64,000 nt of DNA from CALAGJ01 sp964293305 (GTDB lineage Bacteria; Bacteroidota; Bacteroidia; Chitinophagales; Chitinophagaceae). The translations under genes and the position numbers were made by a program. The DNA is taken from contig CAXYYO010000015.1 in NCBI GenBank assembly GCA_964293305.1, positions 1 through 64,000 of the forward strand. Reading direction: 5' to 3'. The notes beneath the pieces are model-generated. The model saw only the letters and a list, made by a program, of their open reading frames with translations. It made no database searches and was not told the origin of the DNA. How positions within the stretch are numbered: position 1 is the stretch's first letter; every line of letters starts with the position of its first letter. Positions 27,073 through 35,727 of the stretch are shown here, piece after piece.

Positions 27073-27642
27073 TTACTTTGTAAACGCTGCATTGTTTTGC
27101 ACAGCAATGTTTTCAGCAAGCCATAAAAACTCTTGGATAAATTGATTTATATTTTTTTGAAAGGAACTGTCAATCAAATCCCCATCATCATTAAATTTTT
27201 TATCTACCTGTGGCGTTATAAGCATATACGGTGAACCAATACCAAACAATGCATGTATAAGTAATTGCATTTGCTGGCTGGCACGTATGCCTCCCATTAT
27301 TCCTGTACTGGCCGTTACAATTCCAAATGCTTTGTGGTGTTGTTTTGGAAAATGATCAAACAGTATTTTCATTGCCGGGGTGTAGCTACCATTATATTCA
27401 GGGGAAACAAGTATAAACGAGTCTGCATCAAAGATGCGTTTTACTACCGGCTTCAAATGATCCGGTGCTGCATCAATATTCATATACACATCCTGCTGCA
27501 ATGATTCAAATGGCCAATCCCTTGCATCAATTATATCAACATGATGGGTTGTATGACCTATGAGGTAATTTTTTAGAAAAAGGGCAAGTCTATACGTTAT
27601 ACTATTTTGCCTTGGGCTGCCTGCAATTATTTCAATTTTCAT
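27073..27642 (-). CDS. NADPH-dependent FMN reductase family protein
   Basis: This 189-residue flavodoxin-like protein has the FMN phosphate loop GSPRQNS at about 8-14 and the flavin motif SPEYNGSYTPAMKILFDHF at about 100-118. Members reduce FMN, quinones, chromate or azo dyes with NAD(P)H. It is downstream of yceI with a terminator-like hairpin between the two, so shared regulation with yceI and marR is possible but not certain. Confidence 0.87.
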   Translation of the reverse strand: MKIEIIAGSPRQNSITYRLALFLKNYLIGHTTHHVDIIDARDWPFESLQQDVYMNIDAAPDHLKPVVKRIFDADSFILVSPEYNGSYTPAMKILFDHFPKQHHKAFGIVTASTGIMGGIRASQQMQLLIHALFGIGSPYMLITPQVDKKFNDDGDLIDSSFQKNINQFIQEFLWLAENIAVQNNAAFTK

Positions 27643-27655
27643 AACTAATATTTTT

Positions 27656-27684
27656 AAAATCCCCGCTTATGAATCAGCGGGGAT
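27656..27684 (-). terminator. Terminator downstream of yceI
   Basis: ATCCCCGCT (27659-27667) pairs perfectly with AGCGGGGAT (27676-27684). The trailing T run on the minus strand is short. Confidence 0.65.
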
Positions 27685-27718
27685 GGAATATTTAAAACAG
27701 ATTTCTCAGTTTATTGTT

Positions 27719-28372
27719 TTATTTTTTTGCTGAAAGTTCAAATTTCAGGTTCACTTCTTTACGAATAAGCCAGTCAGCAGGATTGTTTGGTCCTTTATAA
27801 TTCATACCCCATAGCGTACGATCAATATTAAAATCAGCTTTAGCCATTAAGCTATTCTCCGTTATGGCTACTATAGCAGGAAATGAAATATTTTTTGTAC
27901 TGTCTTTAAGTGTAAGATTTCCGCTTATTGTATGCGTAGCTCCAGACAATATACTTGTCGATTTTGTACTATCGAATGCTTCCACTTTTGTAATGGCAAA
28001 TGCAGCTGTAGGATATTTTTCCACATCAAAAAAGTCCGGGCTTTTTAAGTGCCCTTCTAATTTTGCTTTCCATTCACCCTCCAAATCAGTATCTATCAAG
28101 CTGGCCACATCAATAATAAAACTACCTGCAGTAATCTGATTATTTTCAACAGATATAGAGCCTTCTAGAATATTGAATGTACCTGTATGTGTTGCATCCG
28201 GTTTTGTACCCCCCCATATAATTGTACTAGTACTATCAAGTTTAAAACTATTTCCTGAGGCAGTAGTAGTCGTTTGTTCATCTCCTGTATTTGCACTATC
28301 AGCGTTTGGTGCATCCTGACAGGAATACATTAGGATGGCTGTTGCCGCCATCAAAGCTTTGATTCTTTTCAT
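27719..28372 (-). CDS. YceI family lipoprotein
   Basis: This 217-residue exported protein has a lipoprotein-like signal (ILMYSC, Cys18) and a low-complexity linker, followed by the YceI lipocalin-like barrel: FKLDSTSTIIWGGTKPDATHTGTFNI, ITAGSFIIDVASLIDTD, AFAITKVEAF and a late NIDRTLWGMNYKGPN. YceI proteins bind polyisoprenoids or similar lipids. It lies between marR and the FMN reductase, all on the minus strand. A perfect palindrome ATGTATATACAT upstream (28508-28519) is a candidate MarR operator. Confidence 0.88.
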   Translation of the reverse strand: MKRIKALMAATAILMYSCQDAPNADSANTGDEQTTTTASGNSFKLDSTSTIIWGGTKPDATHTGTFNILEGSISVENNQITAGSFIIDVASLIDTDLEGEWKAKLEGHLKSPDFFDVEKYPTAAFAITKVEAFDSTKSTSILSGATHTISGNLTLKDSTKNISFPAIVAITENSLMAKADFNIDRTLWGMNYKGPNNPADWLIRKEVNLKFELSAKK

Positions 28373-28507
28373 TTTTTCAATTTTTATAGTAAAATTTTTG
28401 TTTCGTCATTTGAGTATTATACAAGCATTTCGGCTCAAATAAAATTGAAATATACCGAGTATTCATTTGGTATAAACTCATAATATTTAATTCAACTTGT
28501 CTATTGC

Positions 28508-28519
28508 ATGTATATACAT
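28508..28519. promoter_or_regulatory. Palindrome upstream of yceI, possible operator
   Basis: ATGTATATACAT is a perfect 12-bp palindrome in the marR-yceI gap. It resembles the ATACATGTAT palindrome in the marR promoter, so both may bind the MarR protein; this is inference. Confidence 0.35.
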
Positions 28520-28539
28520 ATATTTATGTAAAAAAAAAG

Positions 28540-28995
28540 TCACTCAGTGTTTCTTAATTTATTCAATAGAGCATTAAGAGATTTTGCATCAGACTCACTC
28601 AGTAGAAACATGGATTGCCATTTTACTTCAAGTACTTTTGTACTGGCATCTAATAAAACAAGGCCTGCTTCAGATATAGTGTGTACAGTCTCCCTTTTAT
28701 CAACTGCAGATCCTGTACGCTTCACCAATTTCTTCATTACCAATTTGTCCATAATCCTTGGTACATTTGAGCTTCGCTCAATCATCCTGCTACCAATATC
28801 TTTTACACAAAGACTTTTTGGATGGCTTCCTTTTAAAATACGAAGCACATTATACTGTTCTTGTGTAAGTCCATATTTCTTTAAAATAGAATTGCACTCT
28901 GATTTTATGAACCAGGCAGTATAAAGTACATTTAAACTTGCTTTATGAACCTCGCTTTTAAAATTACTTGTTTTTAATGCATCTTCTATAGTCAC
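28540..28995 (-). CDS. MarR family transcriptional regulator
   Basis: This regulator has the MarR winged helix: LTQEQYNVLRILKGSHPKSLCVKDIGSRMIERSSNVPRIMDKLVMKKLVKRTGSAVDKRETVHTIS in sequence order, that is an entry helix, recognition helix around ERSSNVPRIMDKL and a beta wing VDKRETV. I propose GTG at 28995 (about 151 residues, start VTIEDALKTS). Reading further upstream to 29031 would include a -7 box (TATATTTG, 29000-29007) inside the gene. That leaves only four bases between box and start, so the mRNA may be leaderless. Likely targets are itself and yceI. Confidence 0.85.
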   Translation of the reverse strand: MTIEDALKTSNFKSEVHKASLNVLYTAWFIKSECNSILKKYGLTQEQYNVLRILKGSHPKSLCVKDIGSRMIERSSNVPRIMDKLVMKKLVKRTGSAVDKRETVHTISEAGLVLLDASTKVLEVKWQSMFLLSESDAKSLNALLNKLRNTE

Positions 28996-28999
28996 AGTG

Positions 29000-29014
29000 C
29001 AAATATACATGTAT
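29000..29014 (-). promoter_or_regulatory. marR -7 box with overlapping palindrome
   Basis: The minus strand carries TATATTTG at 29000-29007, a full TAnnTTTG match. A perfect palindrome ATACATGTAT (29005-29014) overlaps it and is embedded in a longer run of ATGTACAT-like half sites, as expected for an autoregulatory operator. Confidence 0.5.
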
Positions 29015-29039
29015 GTACATGCATTATCCAAAAAAAAAA

Positions 29040-29840
29040 TTATTTACCAAAAGGGATTTTCAATTGCTCAAGAATATTTTGGTCATTTGAGTCCTTTAAC
29101 ACATCTACTCCATAGTGAATATCCATTGGACGTTTTTTTAGAAATGTACCAAACAGTCTATCCCACAATGAAAAGATATTTCCATAGTTTGAGTCAGTAA
29201 ATGGCAATATATCGTGGTGATGCACCTTATGCATATTAGGTGATACAATAATCAAACTCAAAGTTTTATCAATAAAAACAGGGAGTTTAATATTAGCATG
29301 ATTGAACTGAGACAATACGACAGAAATACTTTGGTATAGCATAACAACACCAATACTAGCTCCACTTACCCAAACTGCTAGAATTGTAAAAACGGCACGA
29401 AATATACTTTCTATCGGGTGATGCCTGTTTGCAGTAGTAGCATCAACATGAGTATCCGAATGATGTAAGATATGAAAACGCCACATCCACTTTACCTTAT
29501 GCTGTATCAAATGAATGAGGTATGCACCAACTAAGTCTAAAAGGAGTATAGTAAGAATTATTTCACACCATAAAGGCAGAGCAAATTGATTGACAATGCC
29601 CAGTTGATGACTTATTACAAAATCACTACTTTGAAGTAAAAGGTAAGCAAATATGAAATTAATAACTACAGTGGTGCAGGTAAAAAATATATTGACACCC
29701 GCATGTTTTATTTTATTGTATTTAAAACGAAATAGCGGTTTAATAAATTCAATGATCCAAAAAAAAGTAATACCACCAATTAATATTAATGCCCTTTGCC
29801 AAGAAGGTATCTGCTCAAAGTATGTTACTATATCCTGCAT
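29040..29840 (-). CDS. Fatty acid hydroxylase / sterol desaturase family membrane protein
   Basis: This 266-residue integral membrane protein has the di-iron histidine boxes of the family: HLIQH, HILHH (followed by SDTHVD and NRHHP), and HKVHHHD. About four to five membrane segments surround them. Members insert hydroxyl groups or double bonds into lipids; possible substrates are hydroxy fatty acids of lipid A or flexirubin/carotenoid lipids. The substrate cannot be determined. It follows frr by 19 bases and may be co-transcribed. Confidence 0.88.
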   Translation of the reverse strand: MQDIVTYFEQIPSWQRALILIGGITFFWIIEFIKPLFRFKYNKIKHAGVNIFFTCTTVVINFIFAYLLLQSSDFVISHQLGIVNQFALPLWCEIILTILLLDLVGAYLIHLIQHKVKWMWRFHILHHSDTHVDATTANRHHPIESIFRAVFTILAVWVSGASIGVVMLYQSISVVLSQFNHANIKLPVFIDKTLSLIIVSPNMHKVHHHDILPFTDSNYGNIFSLWDRLFGTFLKKRPMDIHYGVDVLKDSNDQNILEQLKIPFGK

Positions 29841-29859
29841 GACATGGCCAATATATAAT

Positions 29860-30423
29860 TTAAATAGCCATCATATCTTTTTCTTTAGTGGCTAAGTGTT
29901 TTTCAACCATTGCAATATATCTGTTTGTGATATCCTGTACTTCTGCTTCACTATCTTTTGCAAGGTCTTCACTCAGTCCATCCTTTTGAAGGGATTTAAT
30001 ATTTTCAATAGCATCTCTTCTGATATTGCGAATGGCAACTTTACTATGCTCTCCCTCTGCACCTGCCTTCTTAAATAATTCTTTCCTGCGTTCTTCTGTA
30101 AGAGGTGGCAAAAACAATCGGATTATATTACCATCATTTTGTGGAGTTATTCCAATGTTTGCAGCAAGAATAGCACGCTCTATAGCATGAAGCATATTCT
30201 TCTCCCAGGGCTGTATGCCCAGAGTTCGAGCATCTGTTACGGTCACATTTGAAACTTGGTTTATAGGGGTAGGACTGCCATAATAATCCACCATAATACC
30301 ATCTACCATAACTGGACTAGCCTTACCTGCCCTTATTTTGACTAGTTCAGCCTCCAAATGACTGATTGCTTTCCTCATAGAATCATCTAAATCTTCCATG
30401 ATAAACGCTAACTCTTCTGACAT
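29860..30423 (-). CDS. frr: Ribosome recycling factor
   Basis: RRF splits the post-termination ribosome together with EF-G. The 187-residue protein fits the family: MRKAISHLEAELVKIRAGKASP, the hinge region PINQVSNVTVTDARTLGIQPWEK, RLFLPPLTEERRKELFKKA, and a C-terminal helix ending in the plus-charged tail. No pyrH is adjacent in this window, unlike in many Bacteroidota. It follows the WecA/MraY-like gene by 34 bases. Confidence 0.96.
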   Translation of the reverse strand: MSEELAFIMEDLDDSMRKAISHLEAELVKIRAGKASPVMVDGIMVDYYGSPTPINQVSNVTVTDARTLGIQPWEKNMLHAIERAILAANIGITPQNDGNIIRLFLPPLTEERRKELFKKAGAEGEHSKVAIRNIRRDAIENIKSLQKDGLSEDLAKDSEAEVQDITNRYIAMVEKHLATKEKDMMAI

Positions 30424-30457
30424 AATTATTATTTTTTAAACCTAGCTAAGGGTTAAC

Positions 30458-31594
30458 CTACTCTTCGCCCAAAGATATTTTATCAATATTTGTATTAAAA
30501 ATTGGATAAACTTTTGCCTCATCCTTTCCAATCTGATCATCAGAAACAATAAGCAATGTGTTTTGATCTGGCACTAAGTAAATCAAAGCACCAATGCCAC
30601 TAAAGTAAATTAAAAACTGAATAGCCAAAATAGCATGTATCTGAATGCCCTGCAAAATAAAGCTCAAACTGGAAATAAATAAACTGCTGAGCAATAATGT
30701 AACAGTAACACCCGTATGAGAGAATCCTTTCATTTGTAAGAGATGGTGCAAATGGTTTCTATCAGGGGCAATAGGAGATTTTCCTTTTGCCACACGCACT
30801 ATTATTACCCTAAGCACATCCATAAGTGGAATTAATAAAGCACCAAAAGCAAGTGCTGCTGGAGATGTTATTGGCAGCACTGTTCCATAAGCAGCTGTCT
30901 CAATAAATCTAATAGCAAGTATTGCATTTACTAACCCAATAAGTGTGCTCCCGGAATCCCCCATAAAAATTCTTGCGGGTGGAAAATTATAAATTAAAAA
31001 AGCAAGTAAAGTTCCTGCCATTGTAAATCCTAAAACACCGTAAGCCGTTTGATTATTAATAAGAAAAAATACGCCAAAAAGTACAGATGATAGTAATCCA
31101 AGTGAAGCGGCCAAACCATCTACTCCGTCTATTAAATTAAAAGCATTAATGAGTAAGATGATACTAAAAAAGGTAATCAGGTATCCAGTTGTTTCAGATA
31201 TTTCATGAAAACCTAAAAAACCTTGAAGATTAGTAACTATTAAATGAGCCTTCACAGTAATAAGACCCGAAACCAGCAACTGTCCCAGTATTTTTTTCCA
31301 GGCTTTCAAAATAAAAATATCATCAATAACGCCTAAAATAAAAATAACAAAAAATGCAGCCAGATAATATTGAAACTGTGCGTTGATTGACATAAAATCA
31401 GACACCAACAAAAGACTGATAACCAATCCGGAAAAGATTGCTATGCCCCCAAGTGATGATATGGGATAAGTATGGGTTTTACGCTCATCAGGCATATCAA
31501 AAATCTTATTGACTTGAGCAATACGTATAATAAATGGCAACAAAAAGAATGTAATCAAATAGGCTATTAGTATCCCAGTTGCGGCTTGTATCAT
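30458..31594 (-). CDS. Undecaprenyl-phosphate GlcNAc/hexosamine-1-phosphate transferase (WecA/MraY family)
   Basis: This 378-residue polytopic enzyme transfers a sugar-1-phosphate from a UDP-sugar to undecaprenyl phosphate, the first membrane step of O-antigen or other surface glycan synthesis. About eleven membrane segments are present, with the cytoplasmic motifs FNLIDGVDGLAASLG, PARIFMGDSGSTLIG and the DRNHLHHLLQMKGFSH histidine loop of WecA-type members (MraY differs). No peptidoglycan genes surround it, which also argues for WecA. The C-terminal ~35 residues are a hydrophilic tail with no recognised role. Confidence 0.9.
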   Translation of the reverse strand: MIQAATGILIAYLITFFLLPFIIRIAQVNKIFDMPDERKTHTYPISSLGGIAIFSGLVISLLLVSDFMSINAQFQYYLAAFFVIFILGVIDDIFILKAWKKILGQLLVSGLITVKAHLIVTNLQGFLGFHEISETTGYLITFFSIILLINAFNLIDGVDGLAASLGLLSSVLFGVFFLINNQTAYGVLGFTMAGTLLAFLIYNFPPARIFMGDSGSTLIGLVNAILAIRFIETAAYGTVLPITSPAALAFGALLIPLMDVLRVIIVRVAKGKSPIAPDRNHLHHLLQMKGFSHTGVTVTLLLSSLFISSLSFILQGIQIHAILAIQFLIYFSGIGALIYLVPDQNTLLIVSDDQIGKDEAKVYPIFNTNIDKISLGEE

Positions 31595-31717
31595 TCAAAT
31601 ATTTTTTCTTGTTTTACGTGCAGAGCGGATAAAGATAGGATTTGACTAAAATGAAAGGAAAAGTTTAGCATCATTTTTTTTAATTGAAATATCATGACCT
31701 TCAGAAACAGATTCACT

Positions 31718-32656
31718 TTAATACTTATCTGCCAATAAAGCTAATAAGACTATAGCCAAATATATATAGCTCCCAAACATCACTCTCCGGGCAGCTTTCA
31801 CTTCCATACTTGTATATAATCTTACACATTGTGATACCATAGCTAGGTTACATGCTAAAACGATATATAAACTTACTATGCCTGAAATATCAAAAAGATA
31901 GGGTAAAAGCCCTACCGGAATCAATAAAACGGAATACATAATAGCTTGCAATGCAGTAGATTTTGTAGGACCATCCTTTGAAGGAAGTAGTTTAAATCCT
32001 GCTCTTGTATAATCACCATGTGCCACCCAGGCTATTGCCCAAAAATGTGGAAACTGCCATAAAAATTGCAAACCAAACAATGCCCAGCCTGCGGCATTGT
32101 GAAATGATTTTCCAGCTACATTTATTTCGGCAAATGGGTTAATAATGTTGGTTGCAGCTACCCATCCAATAAGACAAGGCAAGGCTCCAGGAAATGCCCC
32201 CACCAATACAGATATAGCACTTACTTTCTTTAAGGGTGTATAGATATAGGCATATAAAAAAAGACTGAATGCAGATAGTAGGGCAGCATTAAGATTAAAA
32301 TGGATATACATGATAGCCACACCTGAAACACCGGCCACAAATGCAAATGTGGTAGCCTCTTTTACACTCATTCTGCCTGCAGCCACTGGCCTATTTGCAG
32401 TTCTCTTCATAAGAGCATCAGTATCTCTTTCTACGGCCTGATTGATTGCATTTGCACTACCAGTTACCAAGAGACCAGCACAAAAGAGTATAATGATATC
32501 TGTCCAATTAGAAGCTATGATATTTGGAGCAAGTAGATAGCATATAACACAACTGAAAACAACTGTAAAGCTTAAGGTAAATTTTGTAAGCTGCACATAG
32601 TCTTTGATACGTGCTATAAAGGCGGATGAAGTATTATTTGATTTGTTGATATCCAT
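31718..32656 (-). CDS. cyoE: Protoheme IX farnesyltransferase (heme O synthase)
   Basis: The enzyme adds a farnesyl group to heme B, making heme O, a precursor of heme A for the aa3 oxidase. The 312-residue UbiA-type membrane protein has the first aspartate-rich motif NQAVERDTDALMKRT followed by NRPVAAGRM and a second conserved loop WAIAWVAHGDYTRAGFKLLP. ATG at 32656 is preferred to TTG at 32668, which sits in a promoter-like TTTTTGC. It follows coxA after a terminator, so it may be expressed partly on its own. No ctaA is adjacent. Confidence 0.94.
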   Translation of the reverse strand: MDINKSNNTSSAFIARIKDYVQLTKFTLSFTVVFSCVICYLLAPNIIASNWTDIIILFCAGLLVTGSANAINQAVERDTDALMKRTANRPVAAGRMSVKEATTFAFVAGVSGVAIMYIHFNLNAALLSAFSLFLYAYIYTPLKKVSAISVLVGAFPGALPCLIGWVAATNIINPFAEINVAGKSFHNAAGWALFGLQFLWQFPHFWAIAWVAHGDYTRAGFKLLPSKDGPTKSTALQAIMYSVLLIPVGLLPYLFDISGIVSLYIVLACNLAMVSQCVRLYTSMEVKAARRVMFGSYIYLAIVLLALLADKY

Positions 32657-32676
32657 TTCAGTTTGCAAAAATGTAT

Positions 32677-32707
32677 GAAAAAAAATTGCCCCGAAAATTT
32701 CGGGGCA
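32677..32707 (-). terminator. Rho-independent terminator after coxA
   Basis: TTGCCCCG (32685-32692) pairs with CGGGGCAA (32700-32707), and on the minus strand the hairpin is followed by a run of eight T residues. It ends the long respiratory operon. Confidence 0.9.
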
Positions 32708-32727
32708 ATAATATGTTAAAGAAAAGA

Positions 32728-34557
32728 TTAATGATTCACCGATTCGTCTTTGCCTATTGGTGTGGTTTGCGGAATAAAATCCGTACCATCTTTACCATAA
32801 TCATAAGCCCAACGGTACACTTCAGGTATTTCTCCAGGCCAGTTACCATGTATTGGCTCAATAGGAGTTGTCCACTCTAAGGTATTACTGCTCCAAGGGT
32901 TTTTAACTTTTAATTTTCTTCCTTTAAAAATGGAATAAAAGAAATTGAATAAAAACAAAAACTGTGTTGCAAATACAATCATCGCCACTGTGCTTATAAA
33001 GCGATTGAGATCTGTGAATTGTTTAAAACTTTCCCAAACGCTGAAATCATAGTACCTACGAGGCATACCTGCAAGTCCTTGGTAGTGCATTGGCCAAAAA
33101 ATAAGGTAAGCACCAATCATTGTAATCCAAAAATGCATATAACCCAGGGTATTATTTAAATATTTACCGTACATTTTTGGAAACCAATGGTAAATACCTG
33201 CAAACATTCCAAACATACTTGCCACACCCATTACGATATGAAAGTGTGCAATAACGAAATAAGTGTCATGCAAATGTATATCCAATGCAGAGTTTCCTAA
33301 CCATATACCCGTTAACCCGCCTGAAATAAACAAACTTACAAAACCAATGGCAAACAGCATTGCTGGAGTGAAACGTATATTACCTCTCCACAAAGTAGTA
33401 AGCCAGTTGAATACTTTGATAGCAGAAGGCACTGCTATGAGTAGAGTCAGCAATACAAATATGGAACCCAAAAATGGATTTAATCCAGTTACAAACATAT
33501 GGTGTGCCCATACTAAAAAAGCAAGTATTGCAATAGCAAATAACGATGCAATCATTGCCATATATCCAAAAATTGGCTTTCTAGCGTTTGTTGACATAAT
33601 TTCCGAAACCATCCCCATGGCGGGTAGCAGAATAATGTACACTTCTGGATGCCCTAAGAACCAAAACAAATGCTGGAATAAAATTGCACTACCGCCTTCA
33701 TTTGGCAGAGCGGTGTTAGTAGATGCAAGGAAAATATCTGAAAGATAAAAACTTGTTCCAAAGTTTCTGTCGAAAATTAACAAGATGAATCCTGATAATA
33801 ACACAGGGAATGAAAGTACACCCAAAACTGCTGTAAAGAAGAGTGCCCATATTGTTAAAGGAAGACGTGTCATACTCATTCCTTTAGTTCTCATGTTAAG
33901 AATAGTGGCTATATAGTTCAATCCGCCTAATAAAGAAGATATTACAAATATTGCCATAGAAACAATCCATAAGTCCATACCTGTTTTAGAGCCTGGTGAT
34001 GCATCACCTAAGGCACTTAATGGGGGATACGCAGTCCATCCACCACTAAATGGTCCTGTTTCAACAAAAATGGAAGACATCATGATAATACTGGCTAAAA
34101 AGAAAAACCAGTAGCTGAGCATATTCATAAATGGTGAAGCCATGTCACGTGCACCTACCTGAAGTGGAATAAGTAGATTTGCAAAAGTACCACTCAGACC
34201 TGCGGTCAGCACAAAAAATACAAGTACTGTACCATGTGTGGTTACCAAAGCGTAATATGCTTCTGGTGTAATGTGACCACCTTTTCCCCACTTTCCTATG
34301 AGATCTTCCAACCATGGGAATGTAGAATCAGGGTATCCGAGTTGTAAACGAAACAAAACTGACATAAAGCCACCAGCCACAGCCCAAATCATCCCTGTTA
34401 TCAGGAATTGCTTTGCTATCATTTTATGGTCCTGACTAAACACATATTTCGTAATAAAGCTCTCATGGTGATGATGATGCTCTGTATGTGAATCGTGATG
34501 AACTTCTACCGGTACATTTACGCCGATTTCAGTTTGCAAAATTGCTTCGTTACTCAT
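32728..34557 (-). CDS. coxA: Cytochrome c oxidase subunit I
   Basis: This is the catalytic heme-copper subunit, reducing O2 to water and pumping protons. The 609-residue polytopic protein has the low-spin heme region VTTHGTVLVFF, the binuclear centre motif WFLGHPEVYIILLPAMGM (His-Pro-Glu-Val-Tyr, with the His-Tyr cross-link typical of aa3 types), AHHMFVTG for CuB, and LHDTYFVIAHFHIV for the hemes. The N terminus has a His-rich stretch (eight His within residues 20-31) that is not part of the core family. It follows coxB by 52 bases in the actABCDEF-coxBA operon. Confidence 0.97.
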   Translation of the reverse strand: MSNEAILQTEIGVNVPVEVHHDSHTEHHHHHESFITKYVFSQDHKMIAKQFLITGMIWAVAGGFMSVLFRLQLGYPDSTFPWLEDLIGKWGKGGHITPEAYYALVTTHGTVLVFFVLTAGLSGTFANLLIPLQVGARDMASPFMNMLSYWFFFLASIIMMSSIFVETGPFSGGWTAYPPLSALGDASPGSKTGMDLWIVSMAIFVISSLLGGLNYIATILNMRTKGMSMTRLPLTIWALFFTAVLGVLSFPVLLSGFILLIFDRNFGTSFYLSDIFLASTNTALPNEGGSAILFQHLFWFLGHPEVYIILLPAMGMVSEIMSTNARKPIFGYMAMIASLFAIAILAFLVWAHHMFVTGLNPFLGSIFVLLTLLIAVPSAIKVFNWLTTLWRGNIRFTPAMLFAIGFVSLFISGGLTGIWLGNSALDIHLHDTYFVIAHFHIVMGVASMFGMFAGIYHWFPKMYGKYLNNTLGYMHFWITMIGAYLIFWPMHYQGLAGMPRRYYDFSVWESFKQFTDLNRFISTVAMIVFATQFLFLFNFFYSIFKGRKLKVKNPWSSNTLEWTTPIEPIHGNWPGEIPEVYRWAYDYGKDGTDFIPQTTPIGKDESVNH

Positions 34558-34609
34558 ACTATTTTTATTAATTCATTTTTTTTAATAACAAAATACAAGC
34601 TCTTTAGTT

Positions 34610-35692
34610 TCAGAGTTTTGTGTTTTTTGTAGCAATAACTCCCAGCTTGGTAGTACCAGTGGTATCTATAGTTGTGGCAGCAGCATTTGTTGATGGATCC
34701 TTATCTGGAAAAGCTACATAATAGTTAGGCTTTTGCTGAGCCAACCACAAATCAAATTCAGCTTGAGTCACCACTTTTATTACGCCCTTCATACTGTAGT
34801 GTCCATTGCCACACATCTGGTCGCAACTTATTTCATACTCGAAATTTGGGTTTTCAGTAATCTCCTTCATTTCGGTTGTAGTATATTTTGGGGTAAACCA
34901 CATGGTAGTAGGAGTGCCGGGTACTGCATCCATTTTCAAACGAAAATGACTCAATCCAACATCGTGTATTACATCTCTTGCACCTATAATTAACTGTAAT
35001 GGTTTATCTTTTACAGCATACATAGTTTGTGTAGCAACTATATCATCGTAGTTTTTACTATCATCCCATAACTGCCCAAGTGAATTACTATTTTCGTCAT
35101 CAATATTTTTGTAATATTTCTTACCAAAAATTTTATCCTTTCCAGGATAACGAAATATCCAGTTAAATTGCTTACCAATTATTTCTACCTGCATCGCTTC
35201 CTTTGGCGCTTCACTTGTAAAGGTTAACCAGTTTCTTAAACCGATAACAACAAGTACGGTGAGTACAATTGCAGGTACAACAGTCCATATTAATTCAAGC
35301 TTATTACTATGAGCAAAATAATACACCTTTCGTTTATCACTTTCTTGATATTTATAAGCAAACCAAAACAATAATATCTGTGTAGCCACAAATACAGAAC
35401 CAGTTACAGCTATTGTAATCCAGAGCATGGAATCCACTTTTTCACCATGATTACTAGCAGCTGGAAACGCAAGCAAAGTTTTGCCAAAATACAGCTCATT
35501 ACAATAGTAGACACCTATCAGACCAGCAATGAGAAACCCAACCATAAAAAATCCATTCACTTTATTATGCTCTTTTCTGGCTTTCTCTTCGCCCTTTATT
35601 ACCTGCACATATTCACTGGCTTTAGCAATTTGAAAAATTACTACAAAAACCAGAATAAAAACCGTAACCACAAGAATCATTGACGTTGTCAT
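34610..35692 (-). CDS. coxB: Cytochrome c oxidase subunit II (CuA)
   Basis: Subunit II accepts electrons from cytochrome c or from complex III at its CuA site. The 360-residue protein has CuA ligands Cys290, Cys294, His298 and Met301 in SCDQMCGNGHYSM and the earlier His243 in RDVIHDVGLSHF. There are four predicted membrane segments (about 3-22, 47-64, 90-112 and 135-152), whereas the canonical subunit II has two; extended N termini are known in Bacteroidota. No C-terminal heme-c domain (CxxCH) is present. It lies between actF and coxA. Confidence 0.95.
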   Translation of the reverse strand: MTTSMILVVTVFILVFVVIFQIAKASEYVQVIKGEEKARKEHNKVNGFFMVGFLIAGLIGVYYCNELYFGKTLLAFPAASNHGEKVDSMLWITIAVTGSVFVATQILLFWFAYKYQESDKRKVYYFAHSNKLELIWTVVPAIVLTVLVVIGLRNWLTFTSEAPKEAMQVEIIGKQFNWIFRYPGKDKIFGKKYYKNIDDENSNSLGQLWDDSKNYDDIVATQTMYAVKDKPLQLIIGARDVIHDVGLSHFRLKMDAVPGTPTTMWFTPKYTTTEMKEITENPNFEYEISCDQMCGNGHYSMKGVIKVVTQAEFDLWLAQQKPNYYVAFPDKDPSTNAAATTIDTTGTTKLGVIATKNTKL

Positions 35693-35727
35693 AATCTATA
35701 CAAAGTTTTCTGTTCGTTATAATATTT

